DNA from: Adiantum capillus-veneris
Taxonomy: Eukaryota; Streptophyta; Polypodiopsida; Polypodiales; Pteridaceae
Direction: 5' to 3'
NCBI GenBank assembly: GCA_014529385.2
Contig: CM043971.1
Location: 98,659,985-98,723,984 of the forward strand
DNA length: 64,000 nucleotides
Part shown: positions 23,556 to 33,474 of the stretch, piece after piece
How the letters are laid out: each line of letters opens with the position of its first letter
Position numbering within the stretch: position 1 is the first letter of the stretch
The notes under the pieces: model-generated
What the model was told of the DNA's origin: nothing
Seen by the model: the letters and a program-made list of their open reading frames with translations, nothing else
The model's database searches: none
Translations under genes and position numbers: made by a program

Positions 23556-23708
23556 TGTCAGGACAACGGCAAGGCCGGACTACACGAGGGCAAGGCCGGG
23601 CTAGGCAGTGTGGAAAGGGAGTCCAGCTAGGGCAAAGGGCTAGGAGCCATGCTATATAGTGGGTGGTTGGGAGGTGGACTCCTAGGTTCTAGTTCCCCTT
23701 GTCTAACA
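23556..23708 (+). repeat. 3' LTR of O (153 bp)
   Basis: Same ends and length as 7855-8007; target duplication AGTCA follows at 23709-23713. Confidence 0.95.
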
Positions 23709-23713
23709 AGTCA

Positions 23714-24450
23714 GTTGGTCCAGACGACTCGTCAAACGGAGCGACGATGTGAGAGTTATGATCAGTTGAAGGTCTAATGGGGGCCGATTTGCCCACTTTG
23801 GAAAATGGGCCAGTAGGGTTCTTTTGATGCTTGACAAGGTTTTGAGTGATAGCATGCAACACATAGAGCTGGCAGAAAGTGACGGCATGTCAATCGGAGT
23901 CCCGAGCATGGAGATAGTGCGAGTGGAAATGTGTGCCAGTTGGTGACGGTGCAATGCTAGCTAACTTTTTGTCGTTTTGGTTGCATCGATTAAAGTGCTT
24001 GGCTAATTCAAAAGGCGGTGGTGCTTGCACGCGACGGAGTCAACAACGGAGAGATCCACTAGGGTTTTACAGCTCACCCATTGGGTTACGGGGCAAAGGA
24101 TTGCAAGGTCTGAGCCTGGAGGGAAAATAAGATTTTTTTGAAAAATTTGTAGGGAAATTTTGAAGCCTCAAGGGGGAGTTTCTCACGAGCTGCCATGTGG
24201 TGCCAGACCAAACCCACATGCGTAATTGATCATGTTGGTCATGGGGCATAAGTACAAGAGGGCACTCCTCATATGAGCAACGAGGTGGAGAGAGCTCCTA
24301 GATATGGCAGCCCATTGCGTGGGCGCTATTGGCGTTGTTTGACGATCGAAGATGGTGGCTCTTCTTGCCATCGACGGTGGTTTGGAATAGGTGGGGATGT
24401 GGCATGCCAATTAGTGGTGGTTCACACGTGGCACATCCCTTTTATTGAGG
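23714..24450. other. Gene-free flank of O
   Basis: Continuous with 7617-7849 before O inserted. No domain, LTR end or PBS was recognised. It may be LTR sequence related to Z. Confidence 0.3.
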
Positions 24451-24554
24451 TATAGTAGTCTCCCATGGTTGTCACGGTGTCCTTGGATAGGGAGAAGGGG
24501 GTACGCACCCAAAACACAAACACTTTGCCTCTCTACAGCTCATGGTAAACACAA

Positions 24555-24582
24555 CACCCCAATCCACTGGGATTCACCTTCA
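24555..24582 (-). repeat. 28-bp inverted repeat, left copy
   Basis: Perfect reverse complement of 31582-31609, about 7 kb away. The surrounding sequence is only loosely similar, suggesting two old copies of one LTR in opposite orientation. Confidence 0.8.
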
Positions 24583-24854
24583 AAATGCTCTATCCTACTA
24601 GCAAACCAACGCCTGTACACCTCTTGAGTCAATCACACTATATCAGATCATGATCGAACACATACACACCGCATGACACACTTCCTAGCTTCCCACGCAC
24701 ACCCAAAGCCTCTTTCTCTCTCTTTGCCACAAGACACCACCGGTTCGATGGAGGCACACTTGCCTACATTCACACCTGACATCGTGGACACAAGCATAAG
24801 AGCAGCAGAACAGAGAGGGGGAAAGAGGAAAACATGCCAAAAAGCGAACATTGA

Positions 24855-25170
24855 CTACTTCTCCTTCTTTTTTTTCCCCTCTCCTTCCTTTCTTCTTTCC
24901 TTCTCCTTCTCCTTCTCTTTTTTTTCCCTCTCCTTCTCCTTCTTTTTTTTTCCCTCTCCTTCCTTTCTTCTCTTACTCTTCCTCTTTCTTTCCTTCTCCT
25001 TCCCTTCTCTTCTTCTCCTTCCTTCTCCTTTCCTTTCTTTTCTTCTCATTTTCCTTCTCTTCTTTTCCTTTCTTCTCCTTCCTTTCTTCCTTTCTCTGTT
25101 TCCTTCTCTCCTTCCTCGACGACCGCGCCCCTTCCCCTTTTCTTCCCTTTCCTCTTAAAAAGCCCCCCCT
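24855..25170. repeat. Polypyrimidine (C/T) low-complexity tract
   Basis: About 300 bp of nearly pure CTTCTCC/TTTC on the plus strand. It creates false Phe/Ser-rich frames on plus and Lys/Glu/Arg-rich frames on minus. Confidence 0.95.
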
Positions 25171-25400
25171 TTTTAGAAACTCTTAGCCTTATCTCTTTGC
25201 ATTCTAGGGGGCAACAACAACGCCGTCGTTGTTCCCTTGGAGTCTTTTGCCTTTTCTTTAAAAACACCTTGAGGAGGAGGGTCCCATGCCCCACCCGACC
25301 AACTTTCCCTTGTAGGTCGCTTGCCACATCGCCTCAACATCGCCGCCTAAAACTAGCCCATGGCCTTCTGTTTCTGACATCGAACACTAGGGCGTGCCCG

Positions 25401-25431
<31 letters not shown>
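25401..25431. repeat. Poly-C run of 31
   Basis: Uninterrupted C31 (G on the minus strand), preceded by CCCG. Such a run is prone to sequencing-length error and could form G-quadruplex on the minus strand. Confidence 0.9.
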
Positions 25432-25433
<2 letters not shown>

Positions 25434-26280
25434 GTAAAATTCTCCTTTTCCCTTTTACTTCAAACACCTGGGGTTTGGCACCCGATGATCGGAACACCAG
25501 ATGGCAAAATCCGGGCGAACACCGCCGTTGTCAACTTTGACTTGTGCCTTCCTTGCTGCATTTTAGGTTTCCCAGTCCCGCAATCCCAAGCTGCCAAAGT
25601 TCACAAAAAAGCATTTGGCACCTTACTCCGAGCCGAAGCCCCGAACTTTGTCCTTTTATAACTTTCCATCAAGGACCCCGATTAAGGAGCCATTGATTCC
25701 TGATAAACCCACATGGTAAGCACTAGCCCCAAGAACTCTAACGAGGCCCAAAAACTACCAGATGGCACGTTTTCCAATATGACCAAATGGACACACAATT
25801 GACCTCCGGCAAACTTTTAAACGGCCATATAACTTTTCCCTTGAGGCTCCGATTGACAATCCGAGAAGATCGGCATGCTCCACAACTCGAGCTTCACATG
25901 CCCATATGTTGACGTCAACTCTGACCATTTGCCCCCATCTACCCTATCCATCTGGGACATACAAAACCTTCCAGCTTTGAAATAGCATATCTTTCACACT
26001 AAAGCTCCCTTTCATGAGCCGTCTAGATGGGCCTCTAGAGCATCTTGAGCGTTACATTTTAGGGCACGTTCCTCATATTTTGAACACCTTGATCGGCCAT
26101 CCCGATTATCTCAATTTGGAGGCCCCCTGGCCTAAAAAACCACTTTGAGCATACATTTTCACTATCGTCGTCTTGCCCGGGTCTCCCACATTGGCTTTAG
26201 CCCTTTACCATGCACTTGTCTGTATACACAACATTGCACTTAACACTTTCCAGCATGGACCAAATTTGGTTGCACCATCA

Positions 26281-26295
26281 TTGCCCACCCCTTAG
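26281..26295 (-). promoter_or_regulatory. Candidate polypurine tract of Z
   Basis: Minus strand CTAAGGGGTGGGCAA directly before TGATGG. Moderate purine bias; supported by position about 140 bp after the integrase stop. Confidence 0.45.
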
Positions 26296-26435
26296 TTGAA
26301 CATTTATGTTCAACCACAAGTATATTTACAAAACTTGAAACCTACAACACTTTGCTAGCACTCAAGCATATTGAAAAAGGCACAACCATATGTGCAATAT
26401 GTACAACACTGTATATCTGCTAATCCTAAGTCTCC

Positions 26436-29065
26436 TCAGGTGGGTTGCCCAACCCCCTTGGCTACAACCTGGTTTACATCAAGCACCAAAACTCTGTCAA
26501 AGTACAGCTTAAGCCGCACCCCGTTCACCCTGTTTCTAAGTAGCTTTCCATTTGCCCTTATTAATTGATAGGTCCCGTTTGAAAAAGATTTTTGTACCTT
26601 GTATGGACCCATCTGCTTCTTCTTGAACTTCTTTTGGAAAGTAAAATCCAAATAGCTCTCGTACTTCATCACCAAATCACCTACTTCTATCCTTTTATCA
26701 AGAAAACTCTGATTAAACTTAGCAATTCGCTTATCTTGTTGCTTTACATAATAATATGCGACTGCCTCCCTGTTCATCTGCAAAGTTTGGAGACTAACAA
26801 ATTGATCCTGTAGCATCCTCTGTTGTGTGGCATTGACTTGCCACATTCCCTTCAAAGCATCCAATTGTATATGCACCGGCAACACCACCTCCTTACCGTA
26901 GACCAATTCAAATGGGGTAAAATTGGTTGCCACCTTGTAGGACATCTTGTACACCCACAAACATTTTTTGAGATTCTCTTCCCACTCTGCCTCCTGCTTG
27001 TAAACATACTTTGTCAGCATCTTTATGATTTGGCCATTTGCACTTTCTAACAAACCATTGCATTGAGGATGATAAGGTGAAGAAAACCAGTGTTGAATAC
27101 CGAGCTTCTCTACTATAGCCTTCATAAGTTTAATCCTAAATCCCTATCCTCTATCTGACACAAGCACCCATGGCACTTCAAAACGACAAAAAATGCTATC
27201 AAAAAATAATTGATCTACTACATAAGCATTTACCTGCTTCGCAGCTTTGGCTTCGACCCACCCGGTAAGGTAGTCAATCGCCACTACAATGTTTTTTTTC
27301 TCGCTTGCGACTTTGGGAGTGGACCAATGGCGTCTAGGCCCCACTTCTCAAAGGCATTCTAGGCATTGATAGCTCCTTGTTGCGACTCAGCTATCAGCCT
27401 CTTCTCACCCATAGTCTGACATTCATGGCAGATTTTTCACCAATAGTGCACATCACGTACTATCAACAACCACCAAAAACTTGCTCTCAAGATTCAAAAC
27501 AAAACTTGGTCTTTACCGTGATGCCCACTCTCCTCATGACATTGCTGCAACACCACACCAATTTCTAATTCCTTGTAAAGTAGTCTTTGCAGCACTTCAT
27601 CCCATCCATAGGTCATAAGATCCTCCCCTATTAGTGTAAACTTGCGAGACTTCTGCACTCTCCTCAGCTTTTGTAGCTTCGACGATCTTTCGGAGCACTG
27701 ACCGGTGCTCAAAAAGTTTTCAACCTCCTTTAAGGTCTCACGACCAGCATAGGTGGCTGGGGCAACATATATCCCTATAACTTGCACTTGTACCTTGCTG
27801 CTTGCAAGCTGATCTGCCTCTTGGTTCTGTGCTCTTCTGACATGCTTGAACTGAACCTCCTCAAAAAACTTCAACAAATTCTTGATGGCATAGAACCAAT
27901 GCTTTAACAAATCTTGTTTCACATGCCATTGGCCCAACAATTGCTTGATGAAAAATAGTACATCACCTTTCACCACCAACCTCGAGATACCAAACTAGAC
28001 ACACTGCTTCAGACATAAATGGAGGGTGAGATACTCCGCCTCATTATTGGTATAAACATGCTCCAAGTCATAGGCTTTTGAAAAGATCACCCTATTGTGT
28101 GGATCCCGTATCACCACACCTCCACCTACCTTTGGTATTACCATCCTATATGCTCCATGAAACCACATGGTAAAAGCTCTCGCTAAATCGGGTTCCTCCT
28201 TGGTTTCATCCCACACCACCCTGGGATAGATTGGCAAATCAACTACCTTGCTGACTAAAATATCCACCAGGTGAGATCAACTTGTATGGTCAATTCTGAA
28301 TTCAAAATCAAACTCTTGTAGCTCTATCACCCACTTCATGATCCGCTTCCTTGGATTCAAGTGCAGCACTACCTCCGCCAATAAATTGTTGGTCATCATC
28401 ACAAAAAACTTTTGCACGATGAGATACACCTTAAACTTCCGACAGGCAAAAACTAGGGCCATGACCCACTGTTCGGCTTTGGTGTAGGTCGCCTCCCTAG
28501 GACTTATCACCCTGATTTCAAAATAGATAGGTTTATAGCTTCTTCCCACCTTTTGCAATAGTACTGCCCCAATGGCTATGGTGCCTACCATCATGGCAAC
28601 ATACAAATTATCTTCATGATTGGGAGGACACACTATAGGCAGTTGACACAGAATTTCCTTCACCTGTCAAAAGCTACTTGAGCCTCTTCATCCCATTCAA
28701 AACCATGCACCTGATGCGCCCTCTTTTGAAGGGGGTATACATACTGCGATAGCATCCAAAAAAACCTCGACAAATACTTGAACCTGTGCACAAATGACGC
28801 CAAACCCTGCGCGCCGGAAGGAGGCTCCATCAAGACTAGAACCTTGACCTTTTCTGGATCCACTTCAATTCCATTTTGTGACACCACATGGCCCAACAAT
28901 GATGCTTGTGGTTGTGCTAACCTGCACTTCTTGGGGTTCAACTGACCTCCTCTTCATCTAGCCTTTGAAAGCACAGTCGCAGCTTTGACAAATGATCCGC
29001 CCTTGAGCTATAACATCCAATGTTGTCCATGAAAACCCTGATGAACCTACCCAAATAGGGACCAA
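26436..29065 (-). pseudogene. pol: Z gypsy pol: RT end, RNase H, second RNase H, integrase
   Basis: Minus-strand order: RT fragment from MNKVFGPYLGRF with FMDN in place of the usual F/Y-x-D-D, then LLGHVVSQNGIEVDPEK; RNase H (28277-28663); a second, archaeal-type RNase H (about 27800-28170) with GGGVVIRDP, NNEAEYLTL, VKGD and NQEADQLAS; integrase with CHEESGHHGK, WGLDAIGP (27321-27345), VLVSDRG (about 27150) and LLESANG (about 27047), ending GPYKVQKSF-NGTYQL at 26436. Two RNase H domains mark the Tat lineage. In the second one the first Asp appears as His (WFHGAY). Stops and shifts are scattered. Confidence 0.88.
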
Positions 29066-29079
29066 ACACCTTGTTCATC

Positions 29080-29256
29080 CAATCGGCTGGCCATGAAAGG
29101 TATTCCATTATGGATGGGTTTTCAAGTTACTTTCAAATAGGGATTGCTCTTGAAGACCAGTTGAAGACGACATTCATATCTCCATGGGGTTGCTTTGCAT
29201 ACCACCGGATGCATTTTGGGCTGGTAAATGCCTATGCTACCTTTCTCCGTAAGAGC
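29080..29256 (+). pseudogene. pol: Inverted RT segment (motifs A and B)
   Basis: Plus-strand frame AGHERYSIMDGFSSYFQIGI (Asp A) and HFGLVNAYATF (motif B) is exactly the part missing upstream of Z's minus-strand RT, which begins at MNKVFGPYLG. The two pieces face opposite ways and abut near 29070-29080. An inversion within the RT gene explains this best. Confidence 0.8.
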
Positions 29257-29338
29257 ATCCGGCCGCAAGCCATCATGGGCAGGATCAGGCGTATGAGGCT
29301 CAAAATCAAAAGTCATGTTGATATTTGAATCCATGGCA
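29249..29338 (-). pseudogene. gag: Y Gag start (truncated)
   Basis: MDSNINMTFDFEPHTPDPAHD matches the first residues of O Gag (MDSDINMTFDFEQN-HDPAHD), with the same leader before the ATG. It ends after about 30 codons at the inverted RT segment. Confidence 0.85.
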
Positions 29339-30111
29339 ACACCGTGCAGTGGAACGAATAGAAGGAAAAATACCTGGAGTCGAAACATAATCCCGTAGCC
29401 GTATGATGCACCGCAATAGGTAATTAGCCGTGCTAATTACGTTAGTGGTCCAAGCTTTAAGCAACCAGTAAATTTGTTGGTAGTCCAAGCTTTAGTTAAT
29501 CGATAAATTCACCCGTTCAAGGGTACTGTGTAGATTTGTCGCAGTCGGCTTAAGGTTCCAAAGCAACTATTGATGATGGACCCTGAGGGGACAATCGGAA
29601 TTTTCTGCACTTTAAGACTATTTGCAGCAAACGGACTGCCTGTCCATGAATTTTGCGGCTTGTCAGACTAGATGTGAGTTTGCTTTTGGTCGTCGGCATG
29701 TTGGGTGGGCATCGACTGCGTGTCAGGTGGGCATGCACCCTAATTCCAAAAAATTGTCCAATTTTTTGGACTTTAGGGCAAGCAAGTGTGAAAAAATAAG
29801 GTCACTATAAACAGCGATGGCGCTGCAGGCCACCGACTAGACGAGTAGGGTCATAGCTCCCTGTATGGTGCTCCAACGGGGTCGCCAAAGAGACGGCTTC
29901 GGACTAGCAGGGCCACGTGCACCCTTCAAGGCCAATCTAGCACCGCGCCGAGCAGGTGCTCCCGACTGCAGCCTTGCTTGCAAGCGGCCTTGCCCACAGG
30001 CGCCCTCTCGTCGAGTTCACGGTGGGGAGAAGGCATGCCTTCATGCACATGCAAAGAGCTCCTAAAAAGGTGGGGCGCTCCACGCCCTTGTGTCCCAAAA
30101 AAAGGCAACTT
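29339..30111 (-). other. Untranslated leader of Y
   Basis: About 770 bp, the same length as O's leader, and similar at both ends. No gene seen. Confidence 0.65.
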
Positions 30112-30125
30112 GGCTCTTGATACCA
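30112..30125 (-). promoter_or_regulatory. PBS of Y
   Basis: Minus strand TGGTATCAAGAGCC, matching O's PBS, one base after the LTR end ...CCATTACA. Confidence 0.85.
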
Positions 30126-30126
30126 G

Positions 30127-30589
30127 TGTAATGGCTACCCTTCTAAGAAGGTGCCCAAAGTAACCAAAGTCAAAAAGGTGCAGCAAGAAGGCACCACTGG
30201 GCGAGCAGAGGCCGGAGCTCAAGTTCAAAAAGGGGAGTGGCCAGGGCTTGTCACCTGGCAACTAAGGGAGACAAACTACAACTAGAAGTTGAAGGGGGAA
30301 GGTGCAGGAGAAGGAGAAGCGGTAGCTCATCATCTAGAGAAGCAAAGAGAGGGTGAGATGGGAGCCGAGCTCCAGAAGGGGCTCAAGTGGAGACAAAGGC
30401 CGAGAGGGGAAGCTCAAGGAGAGCATGTGTGAAAGCGCTTATTGAAAATTAGAGAAGAGGAGGCCACCTTAGATATCATGTGCAAGTGGTCATTAACTTG
30501 TGCAACCATCCAAAGGTAATAAAGAGTTTGGGTAGCTCCAAGGATAATTCCGACCATGCCAAAGTTTTAAAGGCCAAGGTGTTGTAGAT
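30127..30589 (-). repeat. LTR of Y (3' part; far end undefined)
   Basis: On the plus strand starts TGTAATGGCTACC beside the PBS. It is unrelated to O's LTR. The other end is not recognisable before the gag-like sequence at 30590. Confidence 0.5.
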
Positions 30590-31310
30590 GGCGTATTTTT
30601 CAAGATTGACAAGTGGTTTAGCGAAGCGTCAGGGCAAAGGATTCAACCTTGGATATGGCTTGTGGAGCTAGAGATGGAGGAGTTGCAGATCTCGAGTGAT
30701 AAAGAAAAGGTAGATTGCTTTTGGCAAGGGCTTCACGGAGCTGCATGGAAACTCCATTGCAACCTCTTAGAAATTGAGCAAAGAAGTTGGTACCAAGTGA
30801 AGCTAGCTCTATTTCTAGCCTTTTGTGAAGACCATAAGAGATATATGGGATCGACCATAGAATCAAAGGTGGACTCGGATAGTGGAGAGTCATTGAATTA
30901 TACCGGGATAGCGGATATGTAAGTGAATATGAGGATGATTGGAGCAACAAAACCTTGGTTCGTGCTGAAGATTTGGGAATCTAGAGCAAGCTTTTGGATG
31001 CAGTACTCGATGGAGTGCATATTGTAGAAGAGCAAGACAGTGAAGAGTAGGGTATACATCCAAGAAGTGTACCCACTTCAAATAAATACTTCAAAGTGGT
31101 ATTGGGTGCTAGTTTGATAGGATAAGAGGGTGGATAGCCTTGCCATGAGGAGCATACGGAGGTGCATCAAGTTCCAGAGTCGGTGTGTGGCCGTAGAGAG
31201 GTGTCTTCGAAAGCAGACTTTATGGAAACTCGTTGAGATGCAGCCTTGGAGTGCGTGTCATTGTGTGTCGAGGATGAGAAAATATTCCCTTTGCATAGTT
31301 CTGATAACGA
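30590..31310 (+). pseudogene. gag: Degenerate gag-like sequence
   Basis: A frame through 30922 has FFKIDKWFSEASGQ, KVDCFWQGLHGAAWKLH and YQVKLALFLAFCEDHKR, resembling the retrotrans-gag core (tryptophan-rich, W-x5-F). Continuation VSEYEDDWSNKTLV lies in a shifted frame. No zinc knuckle is seen. A gypsy gag is the likeliest identity, but this rests on loose similarity. Confidence 0.4.
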
Positions 31311-31411
31311 CTTAAAGTCTGAGAAGGTATGGGATGAAATCTTGTCTTGCTTGCTTGATGATGTGATGGTTTAGCAGGTGCACTTGGAAGAGGAAGCATT
31401 GGTTCGTGTGT

Positions 31412-31420
<9 letters not shown>

Positions 31421-31456
<36 letters not shown>
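31421..31456. repeat. (GA)n microsatellite
   Basis: About 18 GA units. Confidence 0.95.
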
Positions 31457-31457
<1 letters not shown>

Positions 31458-31581
31458 TTGTGTGCATTTGCAGTGCAAAACAAGGGTTGTGTGGGTTTGG
31501 AATGTGCTTGAGTTTTCCAAGAAGTGTTCGTGTCTATTGGTACACAAAGATGGGTGTGTGCAGGTGAGATTGTGTGGATTC

Positions 31582-31609
31582 TGAAGGTGAATCCCAGTGG
31601 ATTGGGGTG
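31582..31609 (+). repeat. 28-bp inverted repeat, right copy
   Basis: Exact reverse complement of 24555-24582; ends 15 bp before the X1 LTR. Confidence 0.8.
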
Positions 31610-31624
31610 ATGTGTGTATCTTGG

Positions 31625-32295
31625 TGTCATAAAATCTAATATCTAACCAACCTAAATGATTTTCTCATATTAAACTGATCATTTAATGTGGGAGAATAAA
31701 TGGGAACAAGGGTTAGAATATAAACATGTGCTTATGAATCTGTCTCAACATGGGGCCAAGGTTAAAAGGGGTCCAAATGAGAGATGGTATGTTAAAGAGA
31801 AATGCTACCTAATGGAGCTTAAAGACCGTAGGGTTAGCTTCATTAAAGACCTCCAAAAGTTAGTGTTTAAAAGTCCTTGACCTTAGGCAAGCTAGGGCTG
31901 ACCTTGAGGTGGGAATCCTACCCAAGCATGAGGTGCTTGTTGGCTTGCTAAGTGTTAGTAGGAACCTTAACCAAAAGCTTGAGGTGTTTCTCACATGCTT
32001 AAATGACTAAGGTTCTTGAATATTCAATTTAAAAATAACTCTCAAGAGGCATCAACGTTTCCATGCTTGATTGACTAAGTCCTTGAAGTATTCAATTCAA
32101 CCAAATGACTTAATAAGCATAAAAGACATGTTCAAATGATCCTCCACATGTGGCCCTCATGATGTGCTTGAATGCTATTGGATAGATTTTAAAGGGCTCC
32201 AATGAGAATTTAGATACATAAAAATAAATAATTAAGTTCTTTCTCTCAAAGAGAAAAAAGAGGACACATGTCCAAATGAAATAATAAAATAATGC

Positions 32296-32326
<31 letters not shown>

Positions 32327-33060
32327 GTGGACCAAGCATGAGAGGAGGGGTATACTCTCCCACACACACACACACACACACACACACATTCTCTCATTGT
32401 GTGGAGTGCAAAATGCAAGAGCTCCATGTCCTTCTCCAAGCTTGTTGAGAAGCGGAGAGCCTACACCAACACTCTTGGATATGAAATGCAAATCCAACCA
32501 AGAGCCATGCTTCAATGCTTAAGCTTGCCATCTTCTTCATCTTCATTACTATGCTATTATGCTATGCTAAGCAAGAAAATTGATGATAAGTGAGGAACTA
32601 TTTTTTTCTTCTATGGATGATTCTTCTTCCTCTTCCCTACCCTCTCTCCACCTTTGAAGGTGTTTGAGGCTTTGGGACCCAGGCTTGGGATAGTTAATGC
32701 TTTTTGCAAAGTTTATGTTATTCATGAAGCTTTCCATCTTTATAGCATCACCAAGGTCACAAGGAACACAAAGATAGTATTGTAGCAAGTCTCTCTTGAT
32801 GGGAGAATCTATAATACAAACGCATTTTGGAGGGGGGACCGGCTCCAAGTAAATCCAGTCCTCAACTATTGTCATGTTCTCTAATACTCTCTCTCTGTCT
32901 TACAAAAGTATTGTTCATGCCAAGTTAATTAAGTACTATGTTCATATTGATACCATCAATTAAGTTCACCCTCTATGTTCTCAAAGTAATCTCACAAAAA
33001 TACTCACTCTAATTCTCTTAATTCCGCTATTTTCAAAGTTCATAGGCCATTTCCATTACA
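31625..33060 (+). repeat. 5' LTR of X1 (1436 bp)
   Basis: TGTCATAAAATC...CCATTACA, followed by a PBS. It matches 38562-39650, 46007-47551 and, inverted, 20944-22332. It contains (GA)n (about 32299-32328) and (CA)n (about 32361-32388). No target duplication with the right end of the X array is seen. Confidence 0.93.
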
Positions 33061-33061
33061 T

Positions 33062-33075
33062 TGGTATCAAAGCAT
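33062..33075 (+). promoter_or_regulatory. PBS of X1
   Basis: TGGTATCAAAGCAT directly after the LTR, an initiator-Met type with one change. Confidence 0.9.
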
Positions 33076-33474
33076 TTGGTTTCTCTTTTCTTGCTTCAAA
33101 AGAGAGGTCCTTAAGTAGCCTATTAATGGTTGATTTTGTTAATTATATTAGGGTAAGTGGGACTGGGATCTATTATCGATTTTGTTGAGCCCACTATGTG
33201 GGATATGGTGCACACCTCGGGAGCTTTGGTCTTAATAATGGGGTCTTTTTAGACTTGCCTACGGCTTTACCATTATTGATCCATAAGAAGTCCAAAAGGA
33301 GCTATCCGTAGGCAATTCTGCTATGTTAGACCCACCCTACTACTCTCTATAATTAACCAATTCGATCCGTGGGTGTAGATACTTAAGTGCTTATTTTCAA
33401 AGGCTAAGAGGAGTAGCAACTAAGGTTTTGAGTTGTCAAAGAATACACTAAGTAAACACATAAGTATAATTAGC
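33076..33474 (+). other. Leader of X1
   Basis: Gene-free; aligned by the X2 leader at 40634-40944. Confidence 0.8.

Larger units (their letters stand above)
7855..23708 (+). mobile_element. Ty3/gypsy chromovirus O, split by two later insertions
   Basis: Two 153-bp LTRs in the same orientation, an initiator-Met PBS, gag, protease, RT, RNase H, integrase, chromodomain and a PPT occur in the canonical order, flanked by the 5-bp duplication AGTCA. Removing N (8596 bp), the solo LTR (1389 bp) and one copy of each target duplication leaves about 5859 bp, a usual chromovirus size. The LTRs differ at about 6 of 153 positions, so the insertion is not recent. Stops and frameshifts make it inactive. 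Confidence 0.95.
24451..26280 (-). repeat. Presumed 3' LTR region of Tat-type element Z
   Basis: On the minus strand it follows Z's integrase and a purine tract (CTAAGGGGTGGGCAA) and starts TGATGGTGCAACC at 26280. The start resembles 7617 onward. No genes are present. It contains a 31-C run and a 300-bp polypyrimidine block. The low-coordinate end is not defined; 24451 is arbitrary, and a 28-bp segment (24555-24582) has an exact inverted copy at 31582-31609. Confidence 0.4.

Noticed and set aside
24673-25186. Phe/Ser-rich frames of 111-161 codons (plus) and Lys/Glu-rich frames (minus)
   Set aside because: Products of the polypyrimidine tract only.
25197-25661. 154-codon frame with a polyproline run
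   Set aside because: The proline run is the C31 tract; the rest shows no motif and lies inside a presumed LTR.
29926-30261. 111-codon minus-strand frame over the Y leader and LTR
   Set aside because: It spans the LTR-PBS border, so it is a chance frame.
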